Shown in pieces: positions 37,191 to 46,736 of a stretch of DNA of 64,000 bases. The stretch is from NCBI GenBank assembly GCA_000688615.1, contig JHVA01000001.1, forward strand, positions 930,001 through 994,000, in the 5' to 3' direction. The first letter of the stretch is position 1. Each line of letters starts with the position of its first letter. The notes under the pieces are model-generated. The model saw nothing but the letters and a program-made list of their open reading frames with translations, ran no database searches and was not told the origin of the DNA. The translations under genes and the position numbers were made by a program. Origin of the DNA: Acidobacteriaceae bacterium KBS 146. Lineage in GTDB: Bacteria > Acidobacteriota > Terriglobia > Terriglobales > Acidobacteriaceae.

Positions 37191-38852
37191 TCAGAACGTT
37201 TGCAGGCGCACCCTTAGCCAAATTGCCTCTTTGCCGAAGTTCAGGCCGTAATCCGTCTGGTCGCCGTTCCAGAGACGCGTGCGTACCCACTGACCGCCCT
37301 GATAGCTGCCTTCTTCCACGATGTCCCACATGCGATGGCGGTTGGAAGCGGTGCCCGTGGGGTTGAAGTCCACCCGGCACTGACGGCCGGTCACAAGGAC
37401 CTCGTCGGGGCCCAGGCTGACGATCAGCGCCTCTCCCTCCGGTGCTTTATTGCCGGGTGCTGCCGTACCCATTCCGAATGCGGGCAACCCGAAGGAAACA
37501 GTAGATTGCCAGTGAGCAGGCTTTCCGGCGCTTCCCGGCAGTTTCACCTCAGCGGTGTGATGGGCTGGATCCTCCGCTACGCCCCGGACGCGGTCGTCGC
37601 GCAGCCAGGTAGCAAGCTCCCGCTGCAGGGGACCTGCCACGGCATAGTTCCAGGCGAATGGCGCAAGCGTCTGTTCATCGAGCCGCTTCGCCCCAAGTGG
37701 AAAGCTGGAGTAGCCCGTTGCATCCATCCCAAATGGAGAGAAACCGAAGGCTCCGTGGCCTAGAGCCGAGCTAAAGTAGCGTGCGTAGTCAGCGCGGTTG
37801 CCCATCTCTGGGATGAACAATGCGTTCCAGGAGAAGGCGTACTGATCGAGAACCGCAGTGTACTTTGCGTAGTCAGGCAGGTAGATATCAGGCGCCAGCG
37901 CATCGAGCGAGGGCGCCGTAGCATGCCACAAGGCAAGCACGTCATAGGTAGGGCCACCGCTTTCATAGGTCAGCGGAGCGCTCGGCTGTAGTGGGTCCCG
38001 CAGCGCTGCGTTTACATACATCGGCAGCGGGAGCACGGCCTTTCCAGCCGCCGTAACGGCCTCCACGTAACGCGCGATGGACCACGCGCAGAAAAACTCA
38101 TCTGCATCGGCTTTGAAGACCTCAGCCCACGTGCCTTTGCTATCGTGCATTCCCATGCTGTTGAGCACGGCGGCGGGCACAGGAGCGGCAAAGGCAACGT
38201 TCGCTTCCTTTCCGTTATCCCGCATCGAGCCCCAGACGCCGGTCTCGTTCTCCACCTGAACCATCAGGACAGTGTGGTCGGGGTCTGCACTTTTGATGTG
38301 TTTCATCAGTGCAGTAAACGCCCGGATGTCGGCCGCGAGCGTCTCTTTACCGAATGGCGAGAGCGAAAAGACCGGTTCACCGTCAGGCTTGCGAACGAGC
38401 GGAAATCGCTGCGGGTTGCTTTTGATCCAATGGGGCGCGTAGCCCGGACTGCCGTTCTTCCACGTACCAAACCAGAGCAGTACGAGATGCAGGTGGTGTG
38501 CACGAGCTCCGTCAAGAAGAGTATCCACCTGAGAGAAATTGAATTGCCCCTCCTCCGGCTCCAGCGTCTCCCAATAAACCGGGGCCTCCACAGTGTTCGC
38601 GCCAAGCTCGGCCATGGTGATCCAGACGGCAGGCAGCGTGGACGGCCAGGCCGACGAGTTATTTATTTGTGCTCCCAGCATGAGGAAGGGAGAACCATCC
38701 ACGATCAGAGCCGGATGACGACCAGTCCTGTCGATGCGCGGAAGCGGACTGACTGCTTGTGCAAACGCTCGCGGCGCGATGACGAGAAATACAAAAAAGA
38801 AAATACCTGGGCGGCCACACAGGCTTTTTGGCGCGCCTTTACAACGCAGCAT
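37191..38852 (-). CDS. Secreted GH35-type beta-galactosidase with C-terminal DUF5597-like domain
   Basis: A 553-aa protein with a signal peptide (GIFFFVFLVIAPRAFAQ). The barrel has the GH35-like opening LIVDGSPFLMLGAQINNSSAW and GANTVEAPVYWETLEPEEG. The putative acid/base is E203 in VQVENETGVWG, and the putative nucleophile is E349 in FIPEMGNRADYARYF. A beta-rich C-terminal domain (~150 aa) matches the DUF5597-type partner domain of such enzymes. Expected to release terminal beta-galactose in the periplasm. Followed by the GH42 gene; the upstream gene is the regulator-like protein on the same strand. Confidence 0.85.
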   Translation of the reverse strand: MLRCKGAPKSLCGRPGIFFFVFLVIAPRAFAQAVSPLPRIDRTGRHPALIVDGSPFLMLGAQINNSSAWPSTLPAVWITMAELGANTVEAPVYWETLEPEEGQFNFSQVDTLLDGARAHHLHLVLLWFGTWKNGSPGYAPHWIKSNPQRFPLVRKPDGEPVFSLSPFGKETLAADIRAFTALMKHIKSADPDHTVLMVQVENETGVWGSMRDNGKEANVAFAAPVPAAVLNSMGMHDSKGTWAEVFKADADEFFCAWSIARYVEAVTAAGKAVLPLPMYVNAALRDPLQPSAPLTYESGGPTYDVLALWHATAPSLDALAPDIYLPDYAKYTAVLDQYAFSWNALFIPEMGNRADYARYFSSALGHGAFGFSPFGMDATGYSSFPLGAKRLDEQTLAPFAWNYAVAGPLQRELATWLRDDRVRGVAEDPAHHTAEVKLPGSAGKPAHWQSTVSFGLPAFGMGTAAPGNKAPEGEALIVSLGPDEVLVTGRQCRVDFNPTGTASNRHRMWDIVEEGSYQGGQWVRTRLWNGDQTDYGLNFGKEAIWLRVRLQTF

Positions 38853-38943
38853 TTTTTTACGTTACCACAGCTTCAAATGGTCAGCGGGCGCGGAGCGCCG
38901 CCCTCTGGCCCTGTGCATGAGGCACGCAACGGGCCTGTATGCT

Positions 38944-40320
38944 TCACCATTGCCGAGTGGCGACAATCTCCATCGACGAAGGTTTGAAGTCGATGATCTT
39001 GATGTGGAGGACGGCTTGAAAGTTTCGCTTGAGCCAGTCCGGTCCAAGCTGTGCTCGAAGCGATCTCACATAGTCCGGTTTGCATAGGAACTCCGCAGCG
39101 GCAAGCGTCCCGTGACCTCCGAGTCCTGCCACGGCCACCATGGGCGCTGCATCATCCCTGGCTACCAACCGTGTGATGATCGCATAATCGTCCGTATCGT
39201 GCAGGTCATCGGAAGCGTGCAGCTCCCATCCCTTGTCGGGATGATCACGATCTTTGATCCAGTTCCGTCCACGGCGGACAAAGGGCAGGTTCTTGGTCAT
39301 GTCTCTCGTGATGGGGTTATTCGCACCGCCGATCAAGACAGCTGAATGCTCCCGCATCTCGCTGAAGGAGATATCGTTCGGAAAGCGTTCGTCGAAATCC
39401 TTGCCGTAGCGCGTCAGCATACGGACTATTTCTGTAGTAGCTGCAACATCCGCCAGCGCAACAAAACTGTCTGGTGCAGGGTAGAGACCCGTGGAAGCGA
39501 AGCTCTGTTCAGGCTTCACGGGAGGAAAGAATTCCATGCCCTCTGAAGTCTGCTGTTCGGCTGCCGTCTTGCTGAGGTACTCATCGATCTCGTGCTCACC
39601 CATTCGATATACAGCATTGCTGCCTATGGAGATCAGGACTGGCCTAGGATCGGCCAGCATCGGTGTCCAGAACTGTCGAACTGGGTCGCTCGCACGATGT
39701 ATATACCAGATTCCCGCGAGCCCGACGATCAATGAAACCGTCGCCAAAACAGGTGTGAGCAGTCTGTACAGGCGAGATGGTCTGCGTAATTCCTCAACCG
39801 CACTTTGGGCTGACGTGTCCTCGATGCCTGACGAGGTGCTCAACGAGCTGAGAGGAGTGCTCTTTTTCGACGGAATAGAGGCGAGTGGGGGCAGAGATGC
39901 ATTTTGTTCCAGCGGAAGGGTCGCAACTTCTTCGCTAGACCAGACGAAGGTAGCTCGATAGGAGCCTGGCGGAACATCAATCTTGACACATGGAGGATCG
40001 GAAAGGGCTTGATAGTAGAGCGCCAACCGCTTCCGCAAATCTGCAGCGCGGATTCGAACCACTGGATCGTCGCCAGGCTCATAGTCTGGCCTGCGGCCGA
40101 AAACCTCTTTGCCGATGACGCGCTCACGCAGCAGTCCGAGTTCACCGGTCAGGGTGTGCTCAACGATATAACGCAGCAACTGTTGACACTGTGTTGTGGA
40201 CCGGAGCGGTTGGCTTCGCAGCAACTCTTCCAGAGCTCTCCACACGTCCTCCTGCTGCTCGCCATTCAAAGGATGTTGGGCAGCAATGACATTGTGATGA
40301 TTGGTCGGTGCTCGCAGCAC
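38944..40320 (-). CDS. Membrane-anchored regulator-like protein of unknown type
   Basis: A 458-aa protein. The N-terminal ~110 residues form a charged helical domain (STTQCQQLLRYIVEHTLTGE, RERVIGKEVFGRRPDYEPGD, VVRIRAADLRKRLALYY) that recurs in many acidobacterial membrane proteins and looks like a DNA- or partner-binding module. A Ser/Pro-rich linker leads to one transmembrane helix (LLTPVLATVSLIVGLAGIWYIH), then a ~250-aa extracytoplasmic domain containing PRPVLISIGSNAVYRMGEHEID and MVAVAGLGGHGTLAAAEFL. The layout resembles ToxR- or CadC-like one-component sensors, but the domain is not a recognised winged helix. It is divergent from the GH31 gene, so it may control the sugar locus. Confidence 0.6.
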   Translation of the reverse strand: MLRAPTNHHNVIAAQHPLNGEQQEDVWRALEELLRSQPLRSTTQCQQLLRYIVEHTLTGELGLLRERVIGKEVFGRRPDYEPGDDPVVRIRAADLRKRLALYYQALSDPPCVKIDVPPGSYRATFVWSSEEVATLPLEQNASLPPLASIPSKKSTPLSSLSTSSGIEDTSAQSAVEELRRPSRLYRLLTPVLATVSLIVGLAGIWYIHRASDPVRQFWTPMLADPRPVLISIGSNAVYRMGEHEIDEYLSKTAAEQQTSEGMEFFPPVKPEQSFASTGLYPAPDSFVALADVAATTEIVRMLTRYGKDFDERFPNDISFSEMREHSAVLIGGANNPITRDMTKNLPFVRRGRNWIKDRDHPDKGWELHASDDLHDTDDYAIITRLVARDDAAPMVAVAGLGGHGTLAAAEFLCKPDYVRSLRAQLGPDWLKRNFQAVLHIKIIDFKPSSMEIVATRQW

Positions 40321-40535
40321 CCAGGTATGTTACCCCCCTGTTACTCGACTGGTCAATCCAAAGAATGAATGACTTAGATTGAAATACCTGCCAGAGAGCT
40401 GTAGTGAACCTTGTCGACTCTAGTTTTGCAGGCGTTTAGTCGTTGGGATCAGAAGCTACCCCACATCCATGTCCTGTACATGTCACAGACATACTCGGGC
40501 ACAGAATCGGTACTTCAGAGAAAGGAACTGCCAGT

Positions 40536-42914
40536 TTGGCTTTCACTTGTCCTACACGTCGATTGTTGCCTGTCTTCTTCCTCTGCGCGGCAACGTCTCT
40601 TCACTCCCTCTGGGCCCAGCAAGTGCTCACTCGTGGAGACGCGACCGTCATGATAGAACCGTACGCACCCAATATCGTTCGGGTCAGCCTGAGCCTGCGC
40701 CATGACGATGCGGTCGCCGCTCCCGGGTATGGCATCATAGCCCGATCCTCAATGGAAGGGTGGAATAGCTCACCTACAGAGAACGCCGACACGCTCCGTT
40801 CAGCTGACCTGCAGGTCAGCGTCACCTCTTCGCCGAAAGCAAGCGGTTCGGGTCACCATGATGGCGGGGAAATAGGTCGCTTCTTCAGCGGGTCCACTCC
40901 CGGGATCGGCATCCACATTGCCAAAGGCGATGGCACGCACCTGCTGGACCTGCAGGGTTGGCAGATGGGCGTTCCAAACTACAAGGATGGAACCGCATGG
41001 CTGAATAATGACCGCCGGCCGTCGGACCCGCCGTTTTTCACCGTGGGAGCTACATTTTCCGCCGCCCCCGATGAGCATGATTACGGCCTGGGACAAAATC
41101 AGGAAGGTTACCTCGATCGACGAGGCCATGTGCTGCGCTGTGCGCACGACTACAACGCGCCAGGGGGCCAAAGCGTCTGCGTACCGTTCATGGTGACAAA
41201 CCAAGGGTATGCGCTGCTTTGGGACAATCCTTCACGCACCACCGTGAGTCTCGGCTTCAACGGTCAGAACACCTTCCAGAGTGAGGTCGGCCGGCGTGTC
41301 AGTTTCTTCATCATCACGGGTAAGAACTATGACGACTTTTATCGCGGTTACCGTCTGCTGACTGGTGACACGCCGATGTTGCCAAAGAGCGCCTACGGCT
41401 TCATCCAAAGCAAGCAGCGATACAGCTCGCAGGCAGACTTGATGGAAGTGGCGAAGGGATATCGCGATCGGCACCTGCCCATCGATGATCTCGTCATAGA
41501 CTGGTTCACTTACACGAAGATGGGCCAGATGGACATGGACCCTACGGCGTGGCCCGATCCGGTGGGCATGCTTCGCGAGCTCCATGCAATGAACTATCAC
41601 GTCATGATCAGCGTATGGCCACGCTTCGTGCCGGGAAGCCGTTTCTTCAACACCATCCAGGCTCATGGCTGGTTCGAACACCTTGCAGACGGCACGCCGA
41701 CCAACGGGTTGCCATACGACCGTGCCGGCAGCGACATCGACACGACCAATCCCGATGCGGCGAAGTGGTACTGGAACATCGTCAAGGAAAACTACGTTAC
41801 AAAAGGTTTCGATGCGTTCTGGGCCGATGAAACTGAGCCGGATCTACCGCCAAACGGTAGTTACTTCAAGATCGGCCCTGGCACCGAGTACTTCAACGTT
41901 TATCCGCTGTTTCAGACGGCCGCCTTCTATAAAGGCATGCGGCAGGATATGAAGGAGCGTGCGCTGGTTTTGGCGCGTGATAGCTACCTCGGCGCGCAGC
42001 ATAACGGCGCCATCTTCTGGAGTTCGGACATCTCGCCCACATGGGATGTGCTGAAGCGGCAGGTGCCTACCGGCATCAACTTCGTCGCTTCTGGCATGCC
42101 CTACTGGTCCACTGATATCGGCGGATGGCAAGGACTACCGGCAACGCACAAACCCAAGCATCCCCCATTGCTCGACCCAAGCGACGCTCGAGATGTGGTT
42201 GGCGCCTACGATGACTACCCCGAACTTTACACGCGCTGGTTCGAGTACGGAGCCTTTCAACCTAATTTCCGCACACACGGCACGCGACCACACAACGAGG
42301 TGTGGAGTTATGGAAAACAGGCGCAGCCTATTCTCGAGAAGTATCTCCGCCTCCGCTATCAGTTGATGCCTTACATATATTCGTTGGGGTGGCAGGCACA
42401 TCAGACCGGCGCACCATTCATGCGCGGGCTGTTCATGGACTTCGGTAGCGACCCCAAGGCCGCGGATATTCGCGATGAGTATATGTTTGGCCCTGCCTTC
42501 CTGGTCGCACCGGTGGTCGAACAGGGTAAAACCACACGCACCGTGTACTTACCTGCCGGTGCGGATTGGTACAACTTCTGGACGAATGAACGCCTGCATG
42601 GCGGTCAGTCCATTACGGCGTTAGCACCGATCGATAAGATTCCGTTGTTTGTGCGTGCAGGCTCGATCGTGCCTATGGGCGTACCTGTCGAGAGCACGAA
42701 TCAAAAGCAGGGGATCGAGAAGCTGCGCGTCTACCCCGGTTCGGATGGTCACTTCACGCTGTACAACGACGACGGACGTACCTATGCGTATGAACGAAGT
42801 GACTTTCAGACCACCGAAATCCGCTGGAACGATGCTGAAAGCAAACTGACGCACACCGGAGCGTCTGCATGGCCGGGATCCGACTCGTCGGTAGTCGAGG
42901 TTGTGCGACCATGA
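40536..42914 (+). CDS. Secreted GH31 alpha-xylosidase/alpha-glucosidase
   Basis: A 792-aa enzyme with an N-terminal beta-sandwich, a (beta/alpha)8 barrel and C-terminal beta domains ending with the YPGSDGHFTLYNDDGRTYAYE block. The catalytic nucleophile is D431 in GFDAFWADETEPD and the acid/base is D498 in NGAIFWSSDISPTWD. The barrel motif DDLVIDWFTYTKMG and the RDSYLGAQHNG motif resemble the Xyl31 alpha-xylosidase branch, but alpha-glucosidase cannot be excluded. The start proposed is TTG at 40536, with AAAGGA upstream and a signal peptide (LLPVFFLCAATSLHSLWAQ) immediately after; the frame is open from 40443. It is the first gene of the plus-strand sugar operon. Confidence 0.85.
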   Translation: MAFTCPTRRLLPVFFLCAATSLHSLWAQQVLTRGDATVMIEPYAPNIVRVSLSLRHDDAVAAPGYGIIARSSMEGWNSSPTENADTLRSADLQVSVTSSPKASGSGHHDGGEIGRFFSGSTPGIGIHIAKGDGTHLLDLQGWQMGVPNYKDGTAWLNNDRRPSDPPFFTVGATFSAAPDEHDYGLGQNQEGYLDRRGHVLRCAHDYNAPGGQSVCVPFMVTNQGYALLWDNPSRTTVSLGFNGQNTFQSEVGRRVSFFIITGKNYDDFYRGYRLLTGDTPMLPKSAYGFIQSKQRYSSQADLMEVAKGYRDRHLPIDDLVIDWFTYTKMGQMDMDPTAWPDPVGMLRELHAMNYHVMISVWPRFVPGSRFFNTIQAHGWFEHLADGTPTNGLPYDRAGSDIDTTNPDAAKWYWNIVKENYVTKGFDAFWADETEPDLPPNGSYFKIGPGTEYFNVYPLFQTAAFYKGMRQDMKERALVLARDSYLGAQHNGAIFWSSDISPTWDVLKRQVPTGINFVASGMPYWSTDIGGWQGLPATHKPKHPPLLDPSDARDVVGAYDDYPELYTRWFEYGAFQPNFRTHGTRPHNEVWSYGKQAQPILEKYLRLRYQLMPYIYSLGWQAHQTGAPFMRGLFMDFGSDPKAADIRDEYMFGPAFLVAPVVEQGKTTRTVYLPAGADWYNFWTNERLHGGQSITALAPIDKIPLFVRAGSIVPMGVPVESTNQKQGIEKLRVYPGSDGHFTLYNDDGRTYAYERSDFQTTEIRWNDAESKLTHTGASAWPGSDSSVVEVVRP

Positions 42915-43053
42915 GCTCCCGCCTTCGCTGCGAAAAACGTGCCTCGCCCGCGCGTGCAGGGTAAGCTCGGCTTTCCGCCAATGCAACTCCTTCCATCACC
43001 AACTGAAGGACACCCGTTGCCACCACGATCCACCTGTAGTTTCGAGGACTCAC

Positions 43054-46000
43054 ATGACACAAAGCTATCAATCATTTCTTTGCCGGAATCGTCTTCTTGC
43101 GGCTGTAATCATCCTGACATTTGCAGCCCTAGGAAGTTCAGGCCTCCTCTATGCTCAGACCACTGCAAGTATCTCCGGCACCGTAGAAGATGCTACAGGA
43201 GCCGTCGTTCCCGGCGCCCAGGTGACACTGACGAACACCGAAACGACGGAAACCCGTACACTCCAGAGCAACCAGGCGGGATACTTTACCTTTGCAGGCA
43301 TTGTTCCCGGCACCTACAAGGTGAACATCAGCGCGGAGGGCTTCCGGCGTTTCGAAGTACCAAACATCGCCGTCAACGGAGGCGACTACCGCTCGCTTCC
43401 AAACCTGAAGCTTGAAACTGGAGGCACAAACGAACAGGTAACTGTTTCGACCTACGCCGATGCGCTCGCGCCGCAAGATTCCGGAGAGCGCTCCTCGCTG
43501 CTCACGACAAAGGACATCGAGCGCTTACCGCTGGTTAGCCGAAATGCCAGCGAATTATTGAAGGTTCTGCCTGGAGTGACTACCACGGCGAACGGCGCCG
43601 GAAACGGCACGAGCTTCGACTTCACCGACACGGGCAGCACCGGTTCGACAGTTGGCGTAGGCCTGAATACGAACGGCGCACCGTATCGCGGCGGCACCGC
43701 CTATCTGCTCGATGGTGCCAACATCATCGATCCGGGTTGCTCCTGCTGGTCGATCGCCACAGTCAATCCGGACATGACTCAAGAGGTCAAGGTCCAGAGC
43801 TCCAACTTCGGGGCCGACGCACCCCAGGGTCCGGTCGTCATCAACGTGACTAGCCGCGCCGGTGGCGCTAACTATCATGGACAGGTCTACTACTACGTAC
43901 GCAACTCTGCGCTGAACGCGAACACTTACCAAAATAACCAGAACAACCAGTCAAAGCCTTACGCGAGCTATAACTATCCCGGCATCAGCATTGGTGGCCC
44001 GATCCAGATTCCGCATACCAACATTGGTAAGAACCATCAACTGCTCTTTTGGGCTGGCTTCGAAGACTTCCGCCAAACTCTGCCTGCAGCGCAGCCCGTG
44101 ACCTCGTTCGTCCCGAGCACGGCGATGCGTAGTGGCAACTTTAGCTTGACAGATCCAGAGAACGCCGCATTATGCGCCCACAGTACGGGATCCAATGATT
44201 TCTGCAAACCCTTGACGGGAGGCTTTGCGCCGGACGGTACTCCGCTCTCTGGAACGCAGGTTCCCACGCAATACTTGGACTCCAATGCCCTCGCGTTGCT
44301 TAAGCTCTTCCCGATGGCCAACACGAATCCTTCCGGAAACGCGAGCGGTTACAACTACTACTTCCAGCCCACCAACGTTCACAACGGTTATGTCTACCGT
44401 GGTCGAGTCGACTATAACCCCAACAGCACGAACAAGGTGTTCGTCAGCTACCAGCATGGCGCAGACTCCGAGACGAACCCGACCCACATCTACTACACGC
44501 CAGCGGATGCTGTGCTCTACCCGGGTGGCCCCTTAATCAGCACGCAGGTCGCAAACGTCCTTGCTGGCAACTTCATTCACGTCTTCAATGCTTCCGCTAC
44601 AAATGAGATCCGGGTCGCGCGCGGCTGGACATCAAATCCATACACGGCTCAGAATCTGGCTGCAATCCAGAAATCCACCGTTGGTTACACCTACAACACG
44701 ATTTACAATTCGGCGTCGAACCTCGTGCCGTCCATCAATGCGGCTGGCGATCGGACGCTGCCCGACATCTCGCAACCGGATCTGTTTGCGAAGAGCGGCA
44801 GCTTTCCATCCGATAAAACCTCGCTGACAATCTCCGACGACTTCACAGCGGTTTATCGTACGCATACATTCAAGGTCGGCGGCTATTTCAATAGGTCGGG
44901 TAATGCCCAAGGAACATACGGATATCCGAACGGCTCCTTCAGCTTCGGTGGCACTCCCTTGCCCGACCAGATCACAGGTAGGCAGATCGGTACCAACAAC
45001 CCACTGGCAAATTACCTGATGGGAATTGCCAGCGGATTCACCCAGGCGAACGTCAACCCGACGCAGGACCTCTTTTATCACAATGCCGCGGGCTATTTTC
45101 TTGACAATTGGAAAGTGACATCGCATCTCACCCTGAATCTGGGAGTACGAGTCGAACACATCGGCCGTTGGCAGGACGGCTCGGGCGTTGGCGTTGCAGT
45201 CTGGGAAGCCAATCGCTATGTTGACGATGTAGCCGCCAACAAGGCCTATCCTGGCATCTACTGGAAGGCTATTGATTCAACACTGCCGAACGGCGGCGCG
45301 CCTGTACAAACACTGTTGCTTGAACCCCGTCTCGGCCTTGCCTATGACGTCCATGGTAATGGCAAGACAGTCGTTCGTGGCGGTTGGGCAAGCTATCGCT
45401 GGAACGATGTCATCAACGGCGCCTCGGGTGCTTTGACCACCGCACAAGGCACCCGTACCTTCAACACGAATTCGGGCAATGCCATTACGTTCGCACAAAT
45501 CAGTGCACTGTCTTCGAACGCAGCTAGTCTGGGTTCGCTTGCTTCCAGCGTCACCGCACTCGATCCTAGTGACGACAAGCTGGGCAACAGCTATGCGTAT
45601 AACCTCACAGTTTCACAGCAGCTACCGGGTAACATGCTGCTCGAGGTCGCCTATGTAGGCAATAACACTCAAAACATACTGCTCGGAGGTCAAAGTGATT
45701 CCGTGGGCGTCGGCGGAGTCCAGCTAATCAACCAGAACAAAATTCCTCTGGGCGGCTTGTTCCGACCTGATCCTGTGACCGGAGCCCCAGCTCCTTCTGA
45801 TCCAGAGAGTATTCCTAATATTGTCGATTACTATCCCTACTACAAGGGTTACGGCACCAGCTCGATCTCCGTGCTCTCGCACGGCGGATATTCCAACTAC
45901 AACGGGGCGCAGATAAGCGTGGCCAAACCGCGCGGCCGCATCACCTTCATGGCCAACTACACATACAGCCGTTCCCTCGGCATCCTGTCTTCAACGTTGG

Positions 46001-46659
46001 ACGCCTTCAGCGTCCGCAATAACTACGGTGTCCTCTCCATCGATCGCCCGCATGTTGTTAACACCTCTTATGCCTTCGACCTTGGGCGCCCGGCACAAAA
46101 TGCGCTCGTCGGTGGTCTTGTGAACGGATGGACACTGTCGGGCATTACACAGTGGCAAGCCGGTGGCAATATGCAAGCCAACGTCAGCCAGAATCTTGGT
46201 TTGACGATCAATAACACCACGACCGGCCGTCAGATTACCTCGAATACGTACTACGGAACATCCACGCAAACGATTCTGCCCATTATGACCTGCAACCCGA
46301 ACTCGAATCTCGGTACATATCAACACATCAACCTGAGCTGCATTACTGCGCCGCAGGTTGGGCAGACGGGTCTCCGTCAACTGCCTTATCTTTCGCTTGC
46401 ATCCTACTTTGACTCAGACCTCGGCCTTTATAAGACGTTCCACGTTCATGACAGCCAAAATATAGAAGTGCGTGGACAGGCTCTCAACTTCCTCAATCAT
46501 CCATTGCCAGGTTACAGCACCGGCAGCCTGGTGCAACCCGTCTTCAACACCACCGACAACCGCACATTCACTCCCGCCAAATCATCTGTCGGTCGGGGCG
46601 TCACTGACACGAAGTTCACCCAGCGCACGCTTCTTCTGGCCATAAAGTACGTCTTCTAA
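43054..46659 (+). CDS. Oar-type TonB-dependent outer-membrane receptor
   Basis: A 1201-aa receptor. A signal peptide (LLAAVIILTFAALGSSGLLYAQ) is followed by a carboxypeptidase-regulatory-like beta domain (SISGTVEDATGAVVPGAQVTL ... AGYFTFAGIVPGTYKVNISAEG), a plug domain (ERLPLVSRNASELLKVLPGV) and a long beta-barrel with many aromatic-rich strands ending in KYVF. The ATG at 43054 has GAGGA upstream; the frame opens at 42901 inside the GH31 gene. Its place between GH31 and GH3 genes suggests uptake of oligosaccharides released outside the cell. Acidobacterial genomes carry many such receptors, so the substrate is inferred only from context. Confidence 0.92.
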   Translation: MTQSYQSFLCRNRLLAAVIILTFAALGSSGLLYAQTTASISGTVEDATGAVVPGAQVTLTNTETTETRTLQSNQAGYFTFAGIVPGTYKVNISAEGFRRFEVPNIAVNGGDYRSLPNLKLETGGTNEQVTVSTYADALAPQDSGERSSLLTTKDIERLPLVSRNASELLKVLPGVTTTANGAGNGTSFDFTDTGSTGSTVGVGLNTNGAPYRGGTAYLLDGANIIDPGCSCWSIATVNPDMTQEVKVQSSNFGADAPQGPVVINVTSRAGGANYHGQVYYYVRNSALNANTYQNNQNNQSKPYASYNYPGISIGGPIQIPHTNIGKNHQLLFWAGFEDFRQTLPAAQPVTSFVPSTAMRSGNFSLTDPENAALCAHSTGSNDFCKPLTGGFAPDGTPLSGTQVPTQYLDSNALALLKLFPMANTNPSGNASGYNYYFQPTNVHNGYVYRGRVDYNPNSTNKVFVSYQHGADSETNPTHIYYTPADAVLYPGGPLISTQVANVLAGNFIHVFNASATNEIRVARGWTSNPYTAQNLAAIQKSTVGYTYNTIYNSASNLVPSINAAGDRTLPDISQPDLFAKSGSFPSDKTSLTISDDFTAVYRTHTFKVGGYFNRSGNAQGTYGYPNGSFSFGGTPLPDQITGRQIGTNNPLANYLMGIASGFTQANVNPTQDLFYHNAAGYFLDNWKVTSHLTLNLGVRVEHIGRWQDGSGVGVAVWEANRYVDDVAANKAYPGIYWKAIDSTLPNGGAPVQTLLLEPRLGLAYDVHGNGKTVVRGGWASYRWNDVINGASGALTTAQGTRTFNTNSGNAITFAQISALSSNAASLGSLASSVTALDPSDDKLGNSYAYNLTVSQQLPGNMLLEVAYVGNNTQNILLGGQSDSVGVGGVQLINQNKIPLGGLFRPDPVTGAPAPSDPESIPNIVDYYPYYKGYGTSSISVLSHGGYSNYNGAQISVAKPRGRITFMANYTYSRSLGILSSTLDAFSVRNNYGVLSIDRPHVVNTSYAFDLGRPAQNALVGGLVNGWTLSGITQWQAGGNMQANVSQNLGLTINNTTTGRQITSNTYYGTSTQTILPIMTCNPNSNLGTYQHINLSCITAPQVGQTGLRQLPYLSLASYFDSDLGLYKTFHVHDSQNIEVRGQALNFLNHPLPGYSTGSLVQPVFNTTDNRTFTPAKSSVGRGVTDTKFTQRTLLLAIKYVF

Positions 46660-46675
46660 CTTTCACTCCTAACCG

Positions 46676-46706
46676 GCGTGCAGGCTCTCATAAGGGGCCT
46701 GCACGC
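46676..46706 (+). terminator. Hairpin between the receptor and GH3 genes
   Basis: Perfect 10-bp stem GCGTGCAGGC (46676-46685) / GCCTGCACGC (46697-46706) with an 11-base loop. It lies 17 bases after the receptor stop codon. No T-run follows, so it may be an mRNA-stabilising or attenuating structure within the operon rather than a full terminator. Confidence 0.5.
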
Positions 46707-46736
46707 GCTCATCACGATTCAGCAGTAAGGTCCTTC

